From assembly GCF_017776525.1 (NCBI RefSeq), contig NZ_JACVEW010000019.1:1-64000 (forward strand): DNA of 64,000 nucleotides. Reading direction: 5' to 3'. Under the pieces are notes generated by a model. The model searched no databases, had not been told where the DNA came from, and worked only from the letters and a program-made list of their open reading frames with translations. Shown piece by piece: positions 34,237 to 44,160 of the stretch; position 1 is the stretch's first letter; every line of letters starts with the position of its first letter. A program made the translations under genes and the position numbers. The stretch comes from Marinobacterium alkalitolerans (GTDB lineage: Bacteria > Pseudomonadota > Gammaproteobacteria > Pseudomonadales > Balneatricaceae).

Positions 34237-35430
34237 CTACACCTGCACAGAAGACGTTTTTTCAGCCTCCGCCTGCTTGCGAAGCGGCTCGAGCAACAGC
34301 AGTGCCAGCAAGGCCACCACAACGACGGGTATCATCATCACGTTCATGCTGGCCCAGCCCAGCGTCGCTTCCATCCAGCCTGCCGCCAGCGCCGACATCG
34401 TCACGGTACCAAAAACCAGAAATTCATTTGCGGCCTGAGCCCTCGGTTTCTCTTCAGGCCGGTATGCCCCGGTCAGGTAGGAGGTGGCACAGATAAACAT
34501 CCAGTTCCAGCCAAGACCCAGCAGGAAGAGCGCAGTCCAGAAATGCCATTCTGTCTGACCATGCAGGTTCACCGCAATGCACACCAGCATCAGGATGCTC
34601 CCCGCCAGCATCAGGGCGCGTTCGCCAAAGCGACGAATCAGGTGCCCGGTAAAAAAGGATGGCAGATACATGCCCAGAACATGCCACTCAATCACATTTG
34701 CGGCACTGGCAAAGCTGTAGCCACAACGTGCCATCGCCAGTGGCGTTGCGGTCATCAGCAGATTCATCACGGCATAACTGATCATGCCCGTCAGCACGGC
34801 CATCAGAAAGCGGGGTTGCAGTATGATGGTCATGACCGGCCGGGCAGCTTTGCCCGACTCTGATTGAGTCATCGGCGGAATCCGGACGCGCGTCAACAGG
34901 ACCAGAGCACATAGATACAAGCCGGCCAGCACGGCAAAGGCTCCACTGAACATGGCGCCCACTTCCAGTTCACGCGAGTGCACGGCCAGGTTGGGGCCCA
35001 GCACGGCCGCAATGATACCGCCGACCATGACCATGGAAATGGCTCGGCTTTCATACCCCGGCTGACACACCTCAACCGCTGCAAAGCGATACAGCATGCC
35101 AAAGCCGATACCGACCCCGATCAGGCCTGTTCCCAGGCAGAAGAGCGCGAACGCTTTTTCCTGCAACGCCAGCAGACACAGGATCGCCCCTGACAGGCCG
35201 ATCAGATTTCCGAGGACGAACCCCTTGCGCCGCCCAATACGTGCCATAATCAGTGAGGCCGGAATGGTTGCCAGCATCAGGCCAATGAACTGACAGGCCA
35301 CCGGCAGCGTAATGAGAGTGGCTGAAGGCGCCAGTTGCTGCCCGATCAACCCGTTAACGGCGACCAACAGTACATTGCCGGTATTCAAAAGTGCCTGACA
35401 CAAGGCCAGAAGCCATACATCCCTATTCAT
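34237..35430 (-). CDS. MFS transporter
   Basis: A major-facilitator permease of 397 residues with about 12 hydrophobic helices and the cytoplasmic motif between helices 2 and 3 seen as ARIGRRKGFVLGN. The substrate cannot be read from sequence. The chosen ATG (MNRDVWLLALCQALLN) has GAGG 6 bases upstream; the frame runs four codons further to a TTG. It is followed after 2 bases by the class II amidotransferase. That pairing suggests the transporter moves a precursor or product of the amidotransferase reaction, an inference from context only. Confidence 0.87.
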   Translation of the reverse strand: MNRDVWLLALCQALLNTGNVLLVAVNGLIGQQLAPSATLITLPVACQFIGLMLATIPASLIMARIGRRKGFVLGNLIGLSGAILCLLALQEKAFALFCLGTGLIGVGIGFGMLYRFAAVEVCQPGYESRAISMVMVGGIIAAVLGPNLAVHSRELEVGAMFSGAFAVLAGLYLCALVLLTRVRIPPMTQSESGKAARPVMTIILQPRFLMAVLTGMISYAVMNLLMTATPLAMARCGYSFASAANVIEWHVLGMYLPSFFTGHLIRRFGERALMLAGSILMLVCIAVNLHGQTEWHFWTALFLLGLGWNWMFICATSYLTGAYRPEEKPRAQAANEFLVFGTVTMSALAAGWMEATLGWASMNVMMIPVVVVALLALLLLEPLRKQAEAEKTSSVQV

Positions 35431-35666
35431 GCCTTGCCTCAATTCTCAAAAGGGGTTTATTAAAAATGACTAATGCAGAGGGATGCAAGCAAATGCCGGG
35501 GTTTTCCAACAGGAAAATTACCGTTACGTATTTAAGACACTTTGCACAGAGGCTAAGATATCGCAATATGACATCAGGGCGGCATCGACACGCGTACCCG
35601 AATGGACGCTCCCCCTTAGCCTACAACCCGCATGGTGAAATGCTGGTCAGAACGGATTGAGTAACT
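35431..35666. other. Divergent intergenic region MFS/dual receiver
   Basis: About 235 bases. TTGCAC (35542–35547) and CAATAT (35564–35569), 16 bases apart, form a weak promoter candidate for the dual-receiver gene about 95 bases downstream. No RNA gene or small ORF with a ribosome-binding site is seen. Confidence 0.3.
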
Positions 35667-36470
35667 ATGAATTTAGATGACCTCGTGGTACTGGTAATCG
35701 AGCCATCAAAAGTGCAACGGCATATTATCGTGGACCAGTTGCGTGCACTGGGGCTTGAAGATATCGAAGAGTTCGATGAGGCAAAGCCTGCGCTGGACAG
35801 AATGCAGCATGTCACCCCTGACATCGTGGTATCGTCGATGCATCTGCCGGATATGACCGGCACCGAACTGGTCACCCAGATGCGCAAGGTACCCGAACTG
35901 ATGGATGTGACCTTCCTGCTGATCTCCTCGGAAACCCATTACCGCTACCTTGAGCCCATCCGTCAGGCAGGGGCTATTGCCATTCTTCCCAAGCCCTTCA
36001 CACGTGAAGCGCTGTCCACGGCTCTGCGCAACACCATGCATTATATCCAGGATACTCAAGAGACCGAGCCACTGGATAATGACGAGCTTGACTACATGCA
36101 TGTGCTGGTTGTCGACGACAGTCAGCTGTCACGCAAGTTTGTCCGCAAGAGCATGAATGCGATCGGCATCGAGTACGTGATCGAAGCAAAGGACGGTGCC
36201 GAAGCACTCCAGATCATGAAACAGGAGCGCTTTGACCTGGTCATTTCCGACTACAACATGCCCAACATTGACGGGCTTGAGCTGGTTGAGCACATTCGCC
36301 ACTACAGTGACCAGCCGTCCGTACCCGTGATGATGATCACTTCCGAGCAGAATCAGGGACGCCTGGCAGCCGTACAGAGCGCCGGTGTTTCGGCGATCTG
36401 CAACAAGCCGCTCAACTACGACATGCTCAAGCAGCTCGTGCGTCAATTGGTCACGGGTGCCGAAATCTAG
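35667..36470 (+). CDS. Dual receiver-domain protein with a degenerate first receiver
   Basis: A 267-residue protein made of two CheY-like receiver domains (about 5–125 and 143–265) and no output domain. The second has the full active site: Asp150–Asp151, Asp195, Thr225 and Lys247. The first has Glu12 with no acidic partner, Ser57 where the phosphorylated aspartate should be, and retains Lys109, so it cannot be phosphorylated in the usual way. Such proteins may be phosphate relays or chemotaxis-like adaptors. A convergent chemoreceptor gene lies next to it, separated by a terminator, which may hint at chemotaxis; no kinase is nearby. Confidence 0.85.
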   Translation: MNLDDLVVLVIEPSKVQRHIIVDQLRALGLEDIEEFDEAKPALDRMQHVTPDIVVSSMHLPDMTGTELVTQMRKVPELMDVTFLLISSETHYRYLEPIRQAGAIAILPKPFTREALSTALRNTMHYIQDTQETEPLDNDELDYMHVLVVDDSQLSRKFVRKSMNAIGIEYVIEAKDGAEALQIMKQERFDLVISDYNMPNIDGLELVEHIRHYSDQPSVPVMMITSEQNQGRLAAVQSAGVSAICNKPLNYDMLKQLVRQLVTGAEI

Positions 36471-36495
36471 CCATAGGTTTTCAGTAAACAACCTG

Positions 36496-36532
36496 AACCA
36501 AAAAGCCCCGGTTTAGCCGGGGCTTTTTGGTT
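36496..36532. terminator. Bidirectional terminator between dual-receiver gene and chemoreceptor
   Basis: AACCAAAAAGCCCCGG pairs with CCGGGGCTTTTTGGTT around TTTAG, a perfect 16-pair stem. The A- and T-runs are part of the arms, so it should work on both strands. It lies 25 bases after the receiver gene stop and 12 bases from the chemoreceptor stop. Confidence 0.92.
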
Positions 36533-36544
36533 CTTTGGTACTGG

Positions 36545-38350
36545 CTAGTCCTGTTCGCCCCCCTGAAGCAGCTGCTCAGGGTTGAAGCCCATGATCAAGG
36601 CCCCCCAATGTTGCCCGTTGATATAGAGCGGGATGGAAAGGTCATTGAGGACCTCCCCCGTATCACGGACAAATGTCTGCAACAGGAAGGGGGACGTATG
36701 CGATGCCCGGCGCTTCTCCGCCCGGTTACCCGCAAAGATGCGTCGATGACGGCTCTGCAGGTTGTCGACTGAAAAGTCGCCTGTCAGGGGTTTAGACACC
36801 TTGGCATGGTGTGCCGGCGCATAGCCGTTTTTATCGACGGCGATCGCATAAATGAACTCAGGACGCTCGCTGATAAAGCTGTCGAACAGCGGCTGCAGCT
36901 TGCGTTCAAAGCGATCGGTATAACCGCAGTCATACTTTTCGGGCTTCTGGCCGTCATTGGTACGTCGATAGTTGTGATCAAACAGGTTCACGCCCTCAGA
37001 CTGAAGCTGTTCCATCTGCTCGCACGTTTTCTGTGCCCACTGCTTGCCGGTCTGAATCATGCGCTCAAAGCCACCGTAGCCGATGATAAAGCGAGACAGC
37101 AGCTCTTGCGTTTCTTCCGTCGAGATTTCCAACTCTTCCGAGTATCGACGCGACTCGGCCATCTCGTCCCGAATACCTGCAGACAGCTGCGTGATCTCCT
37201 GCACATGCCCGTGCGACTCACGGTTGGTATGTGACAGCTCATCGATCGCCGCACTGATGCCGGTCAGCTGGGAATTGACCTCCTCAAAGTCCGACACCAT
37301 ACGTTCAAACTGCTGATTGGTCTCGGCAATAAAGCGATCCGTATCGCCGACATACTCGAGAATGTTATGGGCACTTTCGCGCGTATTCTCGACCAGGGCC
37401 GACATTTCACTGATATTGGAATCAATTTCCTGCGTTGCAGTACTTACCTTCTGAGACAGGTTACGCACCTCATCAGCCACCACGGCAAAGCCGCGCCCCG
37501 CCTCTCCGGCCCTGGCCGCTTCAATGGAGGCATTCAAGGCCAGCAGGTTGGTCTGATCAGAAAAGTCCTTCACCATGGAAAGGATTTTGGTGATATTACC
37601 CGAGTTCTCGCTGAGCTTATCAACCGTCTCCTGAAAGCTTTCAGCCAGACTGCATACGGCACGCACCTGCTCACGCACACGCTGCAACTCGGTGTTGGAG
37701 TTGTGCACTTCCCCCATGTTGGAGTTGTTCTGCTCACTGATGGTCAGAGTGCTGGCGGCGATTTCGTCTATCGCCTGAGTGGATTCCTGACTGGACTGGA
37801 ACACCATCTGCGCCTGCTCTTCCTGACGCTCGGCTGAGCCGTGCGACTGAATCACCACTTTCTGCAGGCGTGTCGCACACAGGGCAACACTGACCGAGCG
37901 TCGCTGACTCTCGGCAATCATCTTCTTGAGCCGGCCAGAGAAGTCGTTGTACGCCTCCGCCATATCGGAGATTTCGTCATAGGTGTAGACCGGCAGGGTG
38001 CCGGAAATATCGCCATCCTTGTCACGAATCGCCCTGAGCACGTCGGTAATTTCCCGAATGGGCCGCAAAAACAGGTGGCGCATGAAAAAGATAGTGAAGA
38101 TCCCGCCCAACAGGGCAATGGCGATGGTTACCAGGATACTGTTGAAGAGCGCACTGAGGCTTTCATTCACCAGGGCCAATTGCGCCGGTGTCAGATCAAG
38201 CCCTGCGAGCAGCTCCCGGATGTTACTGGAATAATGAAACCCGAGGCCGATCAAAACCACATGCGGCAGCAGCAGGAACACCACATTGCCTGTAATTTTC
38301 TTGGTCAGGGTATTGAAGAACGTGCGTTCAATGGATGTATAGAGACTCAT
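36545..38350 (-). CDS. Methyl-accepting chemotaxis protein with C-terminal sensory domain
   Basis: A chemoreceptor of 601 residues. Two membrane helices (about 21–39 and 68–90) are joined by a periplasmic segment of only about 28 residues, too short for a ligand domain. A HAMP segment, the MCP signalling hairpin with [20 protein letters not shown], and a C-terminal domain of about 150 residues follow. This last part ([20 protein letters not shown] through [17 protein letters not shown]) looks like a Cache-type sensor domain, placed in the cytoplasm. It has no CheR-binding tail pentapeptide. The ATG at 38350 has AAGG 6 bases upstream; another in-frame ATG two codons earlier overlaps that site. 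Confidence 0.88.
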   Translation of the reverse strand: MSLYTSIERTFFNTLTKKITGNVVFLLLPHVVLIGLGFHYSSNIRELLAGLDLTPAQLALVNESLSALFNSILVTIAIALLGGIFTIFFMRHLFLRPIREITDVLRAIRDKDGDISGTLPVYTYDEISDMAEAYNDFSGRLKKMIAESQRRSVSVALCATRLQKVVIQSHGSAERQEEQAQMVFQSSQESTQAIDEIAASTLTISEQNNSNMGEVHNSNTELQRVREQVRAVCSLAESFQETVDKLSENSGNITKILSMVKDFSDQTNLLALNASIEAARAGEAGRGFAVVADEVRNLSQKVSTATQEIDSNISEMSALVENTRESAHNILEYVGDTDRFIAETNQQFERMVSDFEEVNSQLTGISAAIDELSHTNRESHGHVQEITQLSAGIRDEMAESRRYSEELEISTEETQELLSRFIIGYGGFERMIQTGKQWAQKTCEQMEQLQSEGVNLFDHNYRRTNDGQKPEKYDCGYTDRFERKLQPLFDSFISERPEFIYAIAVDKNGYAPAHHAKVSKPLTGDFSVDNLQSRHRRIFAGNRAEKRRASHTSPFLLQTFVRDTGEVLNDLSIPLYINGQHWGALIMGFNPEQLLQGGEQD

Positions 38351-38460
38351 GACCATCCTTTTTATCGTTATAAACGGTCTCTCCGCCGGCCCTTATCAAG
38401 CAGAGTGTCACAAATTATGAACACAATGCCGCCCTGCCAGCTATTCTCCTAAGGTATCAA

Positions 38461-39147
38461 CTACCACTCCAACCATGCACTATAAACAGTCATCTGTTTG
38501 GCCAATTGACGGTGATCAGGAAAATGGCGCGCCATCAAACGATGAAAGCCCTTTCCATGGTTCATGTGCCGGAGATGGCAGAGTTCGTGTACGATGACAT
38601 AGTCCTGCAGCCTCAGTGGCAACTGGATGAGGCGCCAGTTAAGCCCCACTTCACCGGTGCTGGAGCATTGACCCCAGCGCCCGCGCCAGTGGCCAATATA
38701 GCTGCGTGCCGGGGCAAGCCCTGTCTCGGCCACACAGGCCTCCAGCCGCTGTGTCAGCTCGGTTTCTGCCTGCTCACGGAACCACCGATACAGCTGCTCC
38801 CGCACAACCTCAAGCTCAGGCCGGCGGATACGGCGTGACAGACGCACCTGAAGTGCCTGCTCCGCGTCGACTCTTTCAACTTCAGTGGAGGCACCCGAGT
38901 ACCAATTGAGCCTGAGCCACTGCCCGGCCAATGGGACTCTGCCCTGCTGGCAAATTCTGACCTCGTACTGCTCACGCACCTGCTGCTGTTCCGACAGGTG
39001 ACGCTCAATCCAGCTCCGTCGGCTGCGCACAAAGGCTTCTACCTGCCGTTCTGACACACCGACCGGCGCGCGAACGATCACCTCGCCGCGCTTCACCTGG
39101 AGCCCCAGTGTCTTGCGGCGGGGACTGTAGGCCAGCGAATATTTCAT
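38461..39147 (-). CDS. YgjP-family zinc metallopeptidase
   Basis: A 228-residue protein of the YgjP/DUF45 (WLM-like) group. The zinc site is HELCHLRHMNHGKGFH: His187, Glu188, His191 and His197. The family's N-terminal beta region (KTLGLQVKRGEVIVRAP) and GRWGQCSSTGEVGLNWRLI precede it. Biological substrate is unknown. Its ATG overlaps the tgpA stop by four bases, making it the last gene of the moxR–DUF58–tgpA unit. Confidence 0.88.
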   Translation of the reverse strand: MKYSLAYSPRRKTLGLQVKRGEVIVRAPVGVSERQVEAFVRSRRSWIERHLSEQQQVREQYEVRICQQGRVPLAGQWLRLNWYSGASTEVERVDAEQALQVRLSRRIRRPELEVVREQLYRWFREQAETELTQRLEACVAETGLAPARSYIGHWRGRWGQCSSTGEVGLNWRLIQLPLRLQDYVIVHELCHLRHMNHGKGFHRLMARHFPDHRQLAKQMTVYSAWLEW

Positions 39148-41120
39148 ACGACTCTTGTCCGTCTGGGCAGCTGCTTTGCCAGGCGTCTGGTCAGTGCCAG
39201 AATTGCCTGATCCTGATCGTCTTGCGCACCGTACCGATAACGGCGTGCATTATCCAGCTCTGCCAGCTGCATCAGTTCATCGGCTGCTTCAGGCCAATGC
39301 GGCACCAGGTCCGAATGAATCCACGCCGACAGGCTTTGCTGGGGCTGACGCCTTGAAAAGCAGGCCCCGGCTCGCTGCTGGAAACCTATCAATGCTGCTT
39401 CTACCGGATCACCCCTGCGCAGGGTTCGCGCCATCCACTGCCGCATGGACAGGCCGACCAGAACCAGTCCTCCGGGCAGCAACAGGAACGCCGCCACCCG
39501 CCAGTAATCCAGACCACCCAGCCAGTCCCTCAGCAGGTGTTCCTGCTCGCCTTCGTAGTTCAACACCCAACGCTGCCACGCAAAGTTAAAGGCGTCATAG
39601 CGCTGCCGCAGTCCCAGCAACCAGCCCGTTTGCAGGGCACGGGATGCAACCTGGCCGGAATCCACACTGCGCAGAAACACATCGGCCGAAGACTCTATCC
39701 GCTCGGGTGCAACGGCTGCAGTGGGATCAATACGCACCCAGCCACGCCCCTCCTGCCAGGCTTCGACCCAGGCATGAGCATCATATTGACGGACTTGCAG
39801 ATAGGATTGGTGGGGGTTCCACTCGCCGCCCTGATAGCCTGTCACCACGCGCGCCGGAATGCCGACCGAGCGCAGCATGAACGCCGACGCCGATGCAAAG
39901 TGCTCACAATACCCCTGCTGACTTTCCATCAGGAAGCGGTCTATCCGGTCGCCGAGGAGCCTGCCCGGGCTGAGCGTATAGGTAAAACTCTGGTTGTAAT
40001 AATTCAGCATCAGGGCGATAAAGGCGGCGGAGTCACCACCGGCCTGTGCCAGCCACTGCCGAGCCAATGCCCGCGCTTCACCGTTGCCCCGCTCAGGCAG
40101 TTGCAGGTAATGAGCACGCTCCTGTTGCGTCAGCATCGGCTGAAGGCGATAGCGGCGATGCGAGACCAGCGTATAACGTACACGCCTTTCAACAGGTTCA
40201 CGCGCCTCCAGTGTCCGACCGGGTTTCACAGCTGCCCAGTCCGGCACGGCCAAGGGCTGATCCAGCGCAACAAGCCAGGGGCGTTGAGAGGGTTCCAACA
40301 CCACCTCGTAGCGCACCTCTCCTCCCAGGGGCTCCAACTTTTCCTGCCGCAGCCGCTCCCTCTGTGGTGAACGGGACCACTGGCGACCATCGAAACGATC
40401 CAGTACCAGCACCCGCCAATAGCGCTCAGCCGGCACTGGCGGCTCTGCGTCGAAGGTGACCCGGAACGCAAGTTCATCCGATTGCGCCAGCTGGCTCACA
40501 TCCCCCGGCGAGAGGGTATCCGACAGGCCTGTGGTTGCCCCGCCTGAATCCAGCGTCACGGACCAAAGCGGCTCCAGTCGTGGAAAAACAAGGAACAGCA
40601 GCACCATCAGTGGCAATGCCGGCGCCGCCAGCAGGAGGACGCGGCGTAAGGTCTGAAGCGCCGAGACACCATCTCGCTGGTGGATACTGAGCAGTGCCGC
40701 CAACACAACGACCAAAGCGGCCAACGCATAGAGCGCGGTCCAGACACTGCTGGAAAACAGGAAGGCCGTGCCGAGCACAAAAAACGCCACATAGATCAGC
40801 ACCAGCGCATCACGCCGGCGATATATTTCGATCAGTTTGAGCGCCATGGACACGACCAGCAGGGCAACCATGGTTTCAGGGCCGGCCTGCTGACCAAAGC
40901 TGAAGATCAGCCCCAACGTGGCGGCGACCACCAGCACCAGTTTCAGAGTCCGTGAAGGCAAGGACCAGCGCCCAAGGTGCATCATCACGCGAGCACCCAG
41001 TGTCAGCATCAGCAGCACGGGGATCCAGGCCGGCAGCCAGCTCAGGTGTGGCAGCGAGACCAGCACACACGCCAGCAGCTGCCACATCACGGCTGAACGA
41101 GAGATCTGCTGCCCTTTCAT
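39144..41120 (-). CDS. tgpA: Membrane transglutaminase-like protein TgpA
   Basis: A 658-residue inner-membrane protein. Six hydrophobic helices lie in the first 190 residues (DUF3488), followed by a large periplasmic transglutaminase-fold domain and a C-terminal membrane helix near 550–570 with a short DUF4129-type tail. The catalytic triad is visible as Cys405 (QQGYCEHFA), His449 (YDAHAWVEAW) and Asp465 (VRIDPTAA). These positions match, within one residue, what I recall for the P. aeruginosa protein, which is essential there. It overlaps its neighbours by four bases on each side, indicating coupled translation with the DUF58 and YgjP genes. Confidence 0.93.
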   Translation of the reverse strand: MKGQQISRSAVMWQLLACVLVSLPHLSWLPAWIPVLLMLTLGARVMMHLGRWSLPSRTLKLVLVVAATLGLIFSFGQQAGPETMVALLVVSMALKLIEIYRRRDALVLIYVAFFVLGTAFLFSSSVWTALYALAALVVVLAALLSIHQRDGVSALQTLRRVLLLAAPALPLMVLLFLVFPRLEPLWSVTLDSGGATTGLSDTLSPGDVSQLAQSDELAFRVTFDAEPPVPAERYWRVLVLDRFDGRQWSRSPQRERLRQEKLEPLGGEVRYEVVLEPSQRPWLVALDQPLAVPDWAAVKPGRTLEAREPVERRVRYTLVSHRRYRLQPMLTQQERAHYLQLPERGNGEARALARQWLAQAGGDSAAFIALMLNYYNQSFTYTLSPGRLLGDRIDRFLMESQQGYCEHFASASAFMLRSVGIPARVVTGYQGGEWNPHQSYLQVRQYDAHAWVEAWQEGRGWVRIDPTAAVAPERIESSADVFLRSVDSGQVASRALQTGWLLGLRQRYDAFNFAWQRWVLNYEGEQEHLLRDWLGGLDYWRVAAFLLLPGGLVLVGLSMRQWMARTLRRGDPVEAALIGFQQRAGACFSRRQPQQSLSAWIHSDLVPHWPEAADELMQLAELDNARRYRYGAQDDQDQAILALTRRLAKQLPRRTRVV

Positions 41121-42091
41121 TCAGCCGTTCCCTCCAGCCCATAGAGCGCCAGCGCTTTCAGCACCCGGTAGCGATGCTGTTCACCCCGGTCAGGTTCCAG
41201 CACGGTCGCCCCCAGCCTGAGGCCATAGCGGCGGTCCTCTTTGGACAACTGCTCCACCCAGCCCGTGATACGGGAGAGTCGGCGTTCAAGCGGCTCCCCG
41301 CCCATGCTGTGCAGATCCAGCCAAAGGTCAGGGCTGCTGTAGTCAGTAAACTGCTTGGCATACAGCCCTCGGCCCCGCGCCAGACTTTTCCAGTCGATCT
41401 GACGTGGCGACATGCCCGGCCTGAACCGCTCCAGCCCGGTAAAGTCCTCGGTGCCGTCACGGCCTTCATTCTGTTCAATGCCTTCCCAGGTGGATTCGCT
41501 CTGTTCCGGCAGAGGGCTGTCCAGGGGCGCCGGATATACCAGCGCTTTCATCTCCAGCCGCGCCCAGGTCCAGGCACGAAACAGCCCCAGGGGATACAGC
41601 GTTTCCAAACGCACCCATGAGGGCTTGAGCCAGCCACGTTCAAGCGCCGGGCACCCCAGCTCCAGCCAGTGTATCGGCTCAACCAGATCCACCGTCACCG
41701 GGCTCCCTCCCGGCAGAAGCAGACGAATGCGATCGCGTACGCCCTGCTGATCAAGACGCAACTGAAAGTAGGCCGTTTCCCCGGCATGGCAATGATTGCC
41801 CCGCACAGCCGTCAGCTGGATGCCTGCCAGGTTATGGTAGGTGTGCAGGATCGTCACCAGGAACAGGCTGCCAAGCAGAAATGTCAGGGCATAGATCAGG
41901 TTGTTTTCATAGTTGATCGCCATCAGCAACAGCAGCATCAGGAGCACCAGAAACAGCGTCCCCGAAGCCGTTGGCAGGATGTAGATTCTTTTCTGGGTCA
42001 GTCTGATGCTGGTTTCAGGAGACTGGCGTGACAACGACCAGCGACGGATGCGCCCCATCAGCTCAAACCGCGGGCGGCTAGCCCAGGACAT
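41117..42091 (-). CDS. DUF58 protein of the MoxR cluster
   Basis: A 324-residue protein with two N-terminal membrane helices (about 38–80) and a cytoplasmic DUF58 domain marked by the conserved FTGLERFRPGMSPRQIDWKS segment and KQFTDYSSPDLWLDL. DUF58 proteins accompany MoxR ATPases and are thought to be their partners or clients. The gene overlaps moxR by 14 bases and tgpA by four. Confidence 0.92.
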   Translation of the reverse strand: MSWASRPRFELMGRIRRWSLSRQSPETSIRLTQKRIYILPTASGTLFLVLLMLLLLMAINYENNLIYALTFLLGSLFLVTILHTYHNLAGIQLTAVRGNHCHAGETAYFQLRLDQQGVRDRIRLLLPGGSPVTVDLVEPIHWLELGCPALERGWLKPSWVRLETLYPLGLFRAWTWARLEMKALVYPAPLDSPLPEQSESTWEGIEQNEGRDGTEDFTGLERFRPGMSPRQIDWKSLARGRGLYAKQFTDYSSPDLWLDLHSMGGEPLERRLSRITGWVEQLSKEDRRYGLRLGATVLEPDRGEQHRYRVLKALALYGLEGTAE

Positions 42092-43004
42092 CCACTTCCT
42101 CCAGCAGCCGGGCGGTCAGACGATCCCCCTCGCGCGAGGCAACGTCATCGGCTGCCCGCACACGGTGGGTTACAACAGCGGCCAGCACCGCTTGCACATC
42201 CTCGGGTACCACATGGTCGCGTCCGCTGAGCCAGGCCCAGCAACGTGCGCACCTGAGCAGGGCCAGCCCGCCGCGCGGTGACATTCCGTAACTGAACTCG
42301 GCATGATCACGCGTGAACTGCAGCAACCGCTGAACATAATCGATCAGGCTGTCTGACGCATGTACCTGCTCACATGCCTGCTGGGCCGATACCAGCTCTT
42401 CCGGCGTCAGACAACGCGGCAGGTCCTCGATTCGATGGCGGGTACCACCACTTTTAAGCAGTTCACGCTCAACTGAGGCGGCGGGATACCCGAGCGTAAT
42501 CCGCATCAGAAAGCGGTCAAGCTGAGACTCGGGCAATGGAAAGGTGCCATATTGGCTGGAGGGGTTCTGCGTCGCAATCACGAAAAATGGCGTGGGGAGG
42601 GCATGACGCTCACCATCCACGCTGACCTGACCCTCCTCCATCGCTTCCAGCAGAGCAGACTGTGTTTTGGGTGTCGTCCGGTTGATTTCGTCCGCCAGCA
42701 GCAGCTGTGTAAAGACCGGCCCCGGGTGGAAGCGGAAACGGCTGTCAGACGGCTCAAAAATCGAAACGCCCAGAATGTCGGCCGGCAGCATGTCACTGGT
42801 GAACTGGACCCGGGTATCACTAAGCCCAGTCACATGAGCCAGCGCATGGGCCAGGGTTGTTTTGCCCATCCCGGGCAGGTCTTCTATCAACAGGTGGCCC
42901 CTGGCAAGCAGGCAGGTCAAGGCCAGTCTCAGCGGCTCTTCCTTGCCCAGCAGCACGGTTTGCAGTGCGTCCAGCACGCCATTCAACTGCTCTCTAAGCA
43001 ACAT
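42078..43004 (-). CDS. MoxR-family AAA+ ATPase
   Basis: A 308-residue AAA+ chaperone-type ATPase. Walker A is LPGMGKTTLA and Walker B is LLLADEINRTTPK; QSALLEAMEE and a sensor region ATQNPSSQYGTFPLPE follow. The C-terminal lid carries MSPRGGLALLRCARCWA. It begins the cluster moxR–DUF58–tgpA–ygjP. Clusters of this type usually also hold VWA-domain genes, which are absent here. The renalase-like gene ends 60 bases upstream. Confidence 0.94.
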   Translation of the reverse strand: MLLREQLNGVLDALQTVLLGKEEPLRLALTCLLARGHLLIEDLPGMGKTTLAHALAHVTGLSDTRVQFTSDMLPADILGVSIFEPSDSRFRFHPGPVFTQLLLADEINRTTPKTQSALLEAMEEGQVSVDGERHALPTPFFVIATQNPSSQYGTFPLPESQLDRFLMRITLGYPAASVERELLKSGGTRHRIEDLPRCLTPEELVSAQQACEQVHASDSLIDYVQRLLQFTRDHAEFSYGMSPRGGLALLRCARCWAWLSGRDHVVPEDVQAVLAAVVTHRVRAADDVASREGDRLTARLLEEVDVLG

Positions 43005-43064
43005 GATGACTCCCCTGTCGATACTCTTTGCTTCAGTCTAACGGCCGCGGCAGTCTGCGGCCAG

Positions 43065-44033
43065 TCATGACCAGTGGCTCAGCACCCTGCGGGCACTGTC
43101 AATGGCAGCTTCGATGCCGCTCCCCCCCGCTTCTGTCCAGTCACCGCACACCTGAACACTGTCAGACGGTGGAACAGGCATCGCTGAAGGATCAGCTCCG
43201 GCATACAACCAGCGATGTGCCCGCATGGCTGCAACGTTGACCGTCTCACCACAGAGTGCATTGAACGCTGCCATCAACTCCTGCGCCATCGCCTCGGCTG
43301 ACGCCTCTACCCGGGCAGCACTCCATTCTCGCGATGCCTGCAGCACCCACTGCCCGGGATCCCGACCGGGCTTGGCGCCATTGCGGATGACCCGTGACAG
43401 CACAGGATGAGCACCCTCCAGCCAGTCCATGCCATCAAGGCCTGGCAGGGGCTGCTCGGTTGTCAATATCAGTACCCATTGGGGGAACATGGGGTGAGCT
43501 GCTGCCCATGCCGACAGCTCCGGCAAGGCGCGCAAGAGCGGTACGGCTTGAGGTGCCGGGGTGGCAATGACGACCTTCTCGAAGGTTCCCAGCGCCCGCC
43601 CCTGATCATCTTCCAGTGACCAGCCGCCCTGGCCTGCCGGCTGCATTGCGCCCACGCGCACCGCGGTATGCAAGGGAACCCCGTCCAGCAAACCACGCGT
43701 GAGTGCACTGGAGCGAGCACCGGGCACGTGGAGGGTTTCAACCCGATCACTTCGCTGCCCGTCCAGCTGCCCCAACTGGACATCCCAGGCCTGCAGCAGC
43801 CCTTCCGCTTCGGGTGCCAGTGCCAGCAGGTGCTGGCGCTGGAGTTCCGTCAACGCGGCTGCGCCCAGATCAATCGCCCCCTCACCCAGACGCGCGCTGG
43901 CCAAACGGCCACCACTCCCCCGGCTCTTTTCAAACACCTCGACCTGCCAGCCCTGTTCGTGCAACCCCCGGGCGACCAACACACCTGACAGACCCGCGCC
44001 GACAACGGCGACACGCTCCTTATTGCTGTGCAT
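43065..44033 (-). CDS. FAD-dependent oxidoreductase, renalase-like
   Basis: A 322-residue flavoprotein of the amine-oxidase/renalase type. The N-terminal dinucleotide-binding fold is VAVVGAGLSGVLVARGLHEQ with VEVFEKSRGSGGRLASAR close behind. The C-terminal FAD contact is VQVCGDWTEAGGSGIEAAIDSA. Bacterial renalases oxidise aberrant dihydropyridine isomers of NAD(P)H; whether this one does is an inference. It runs towards moxR with a 60-base gap and is divergent from slyD. Confidence 0.83.
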   Translation of the reverse strand: MHSNKERVAVVGAGLSGVLVARGLHEQGWQVEVFEKSRGSGGRLASARLGEGAIDLGAAALTELQRQHLLALAPEAEGLLQAWDVQLGQLDGQRSDRVETLHVPGARSSALTRGLLDGVPLHTAVRVGAMQPAGQGGWSLEDDQGRALGTFEKVVIATPAPQAVPLLRALPELSAWAAAHPMFPQWVLILTTEQPLPGLDGMDWLEGAHPVLSRVIRNGAKPGRDPGQWVLQASREWSAARVEASAEAMAQELMAAFNALCGETVNVAAMRAHRWLYAGADPSAMPVPPSDSVQVCGDWTEAGGSGIEAAIDSARRVLSHWS

Positions 44034-44160
44034 ACACGCTCCTGATGATGAAAAATTTTTATATTACGCCCATATTCCGCCCAGAGATCACATCTGCGCC
44101 CCGATTCGGGTTGCGCTGCCCTGATACGCTCGTTAGCATGAGCGCCAAACTAACCGGGAG

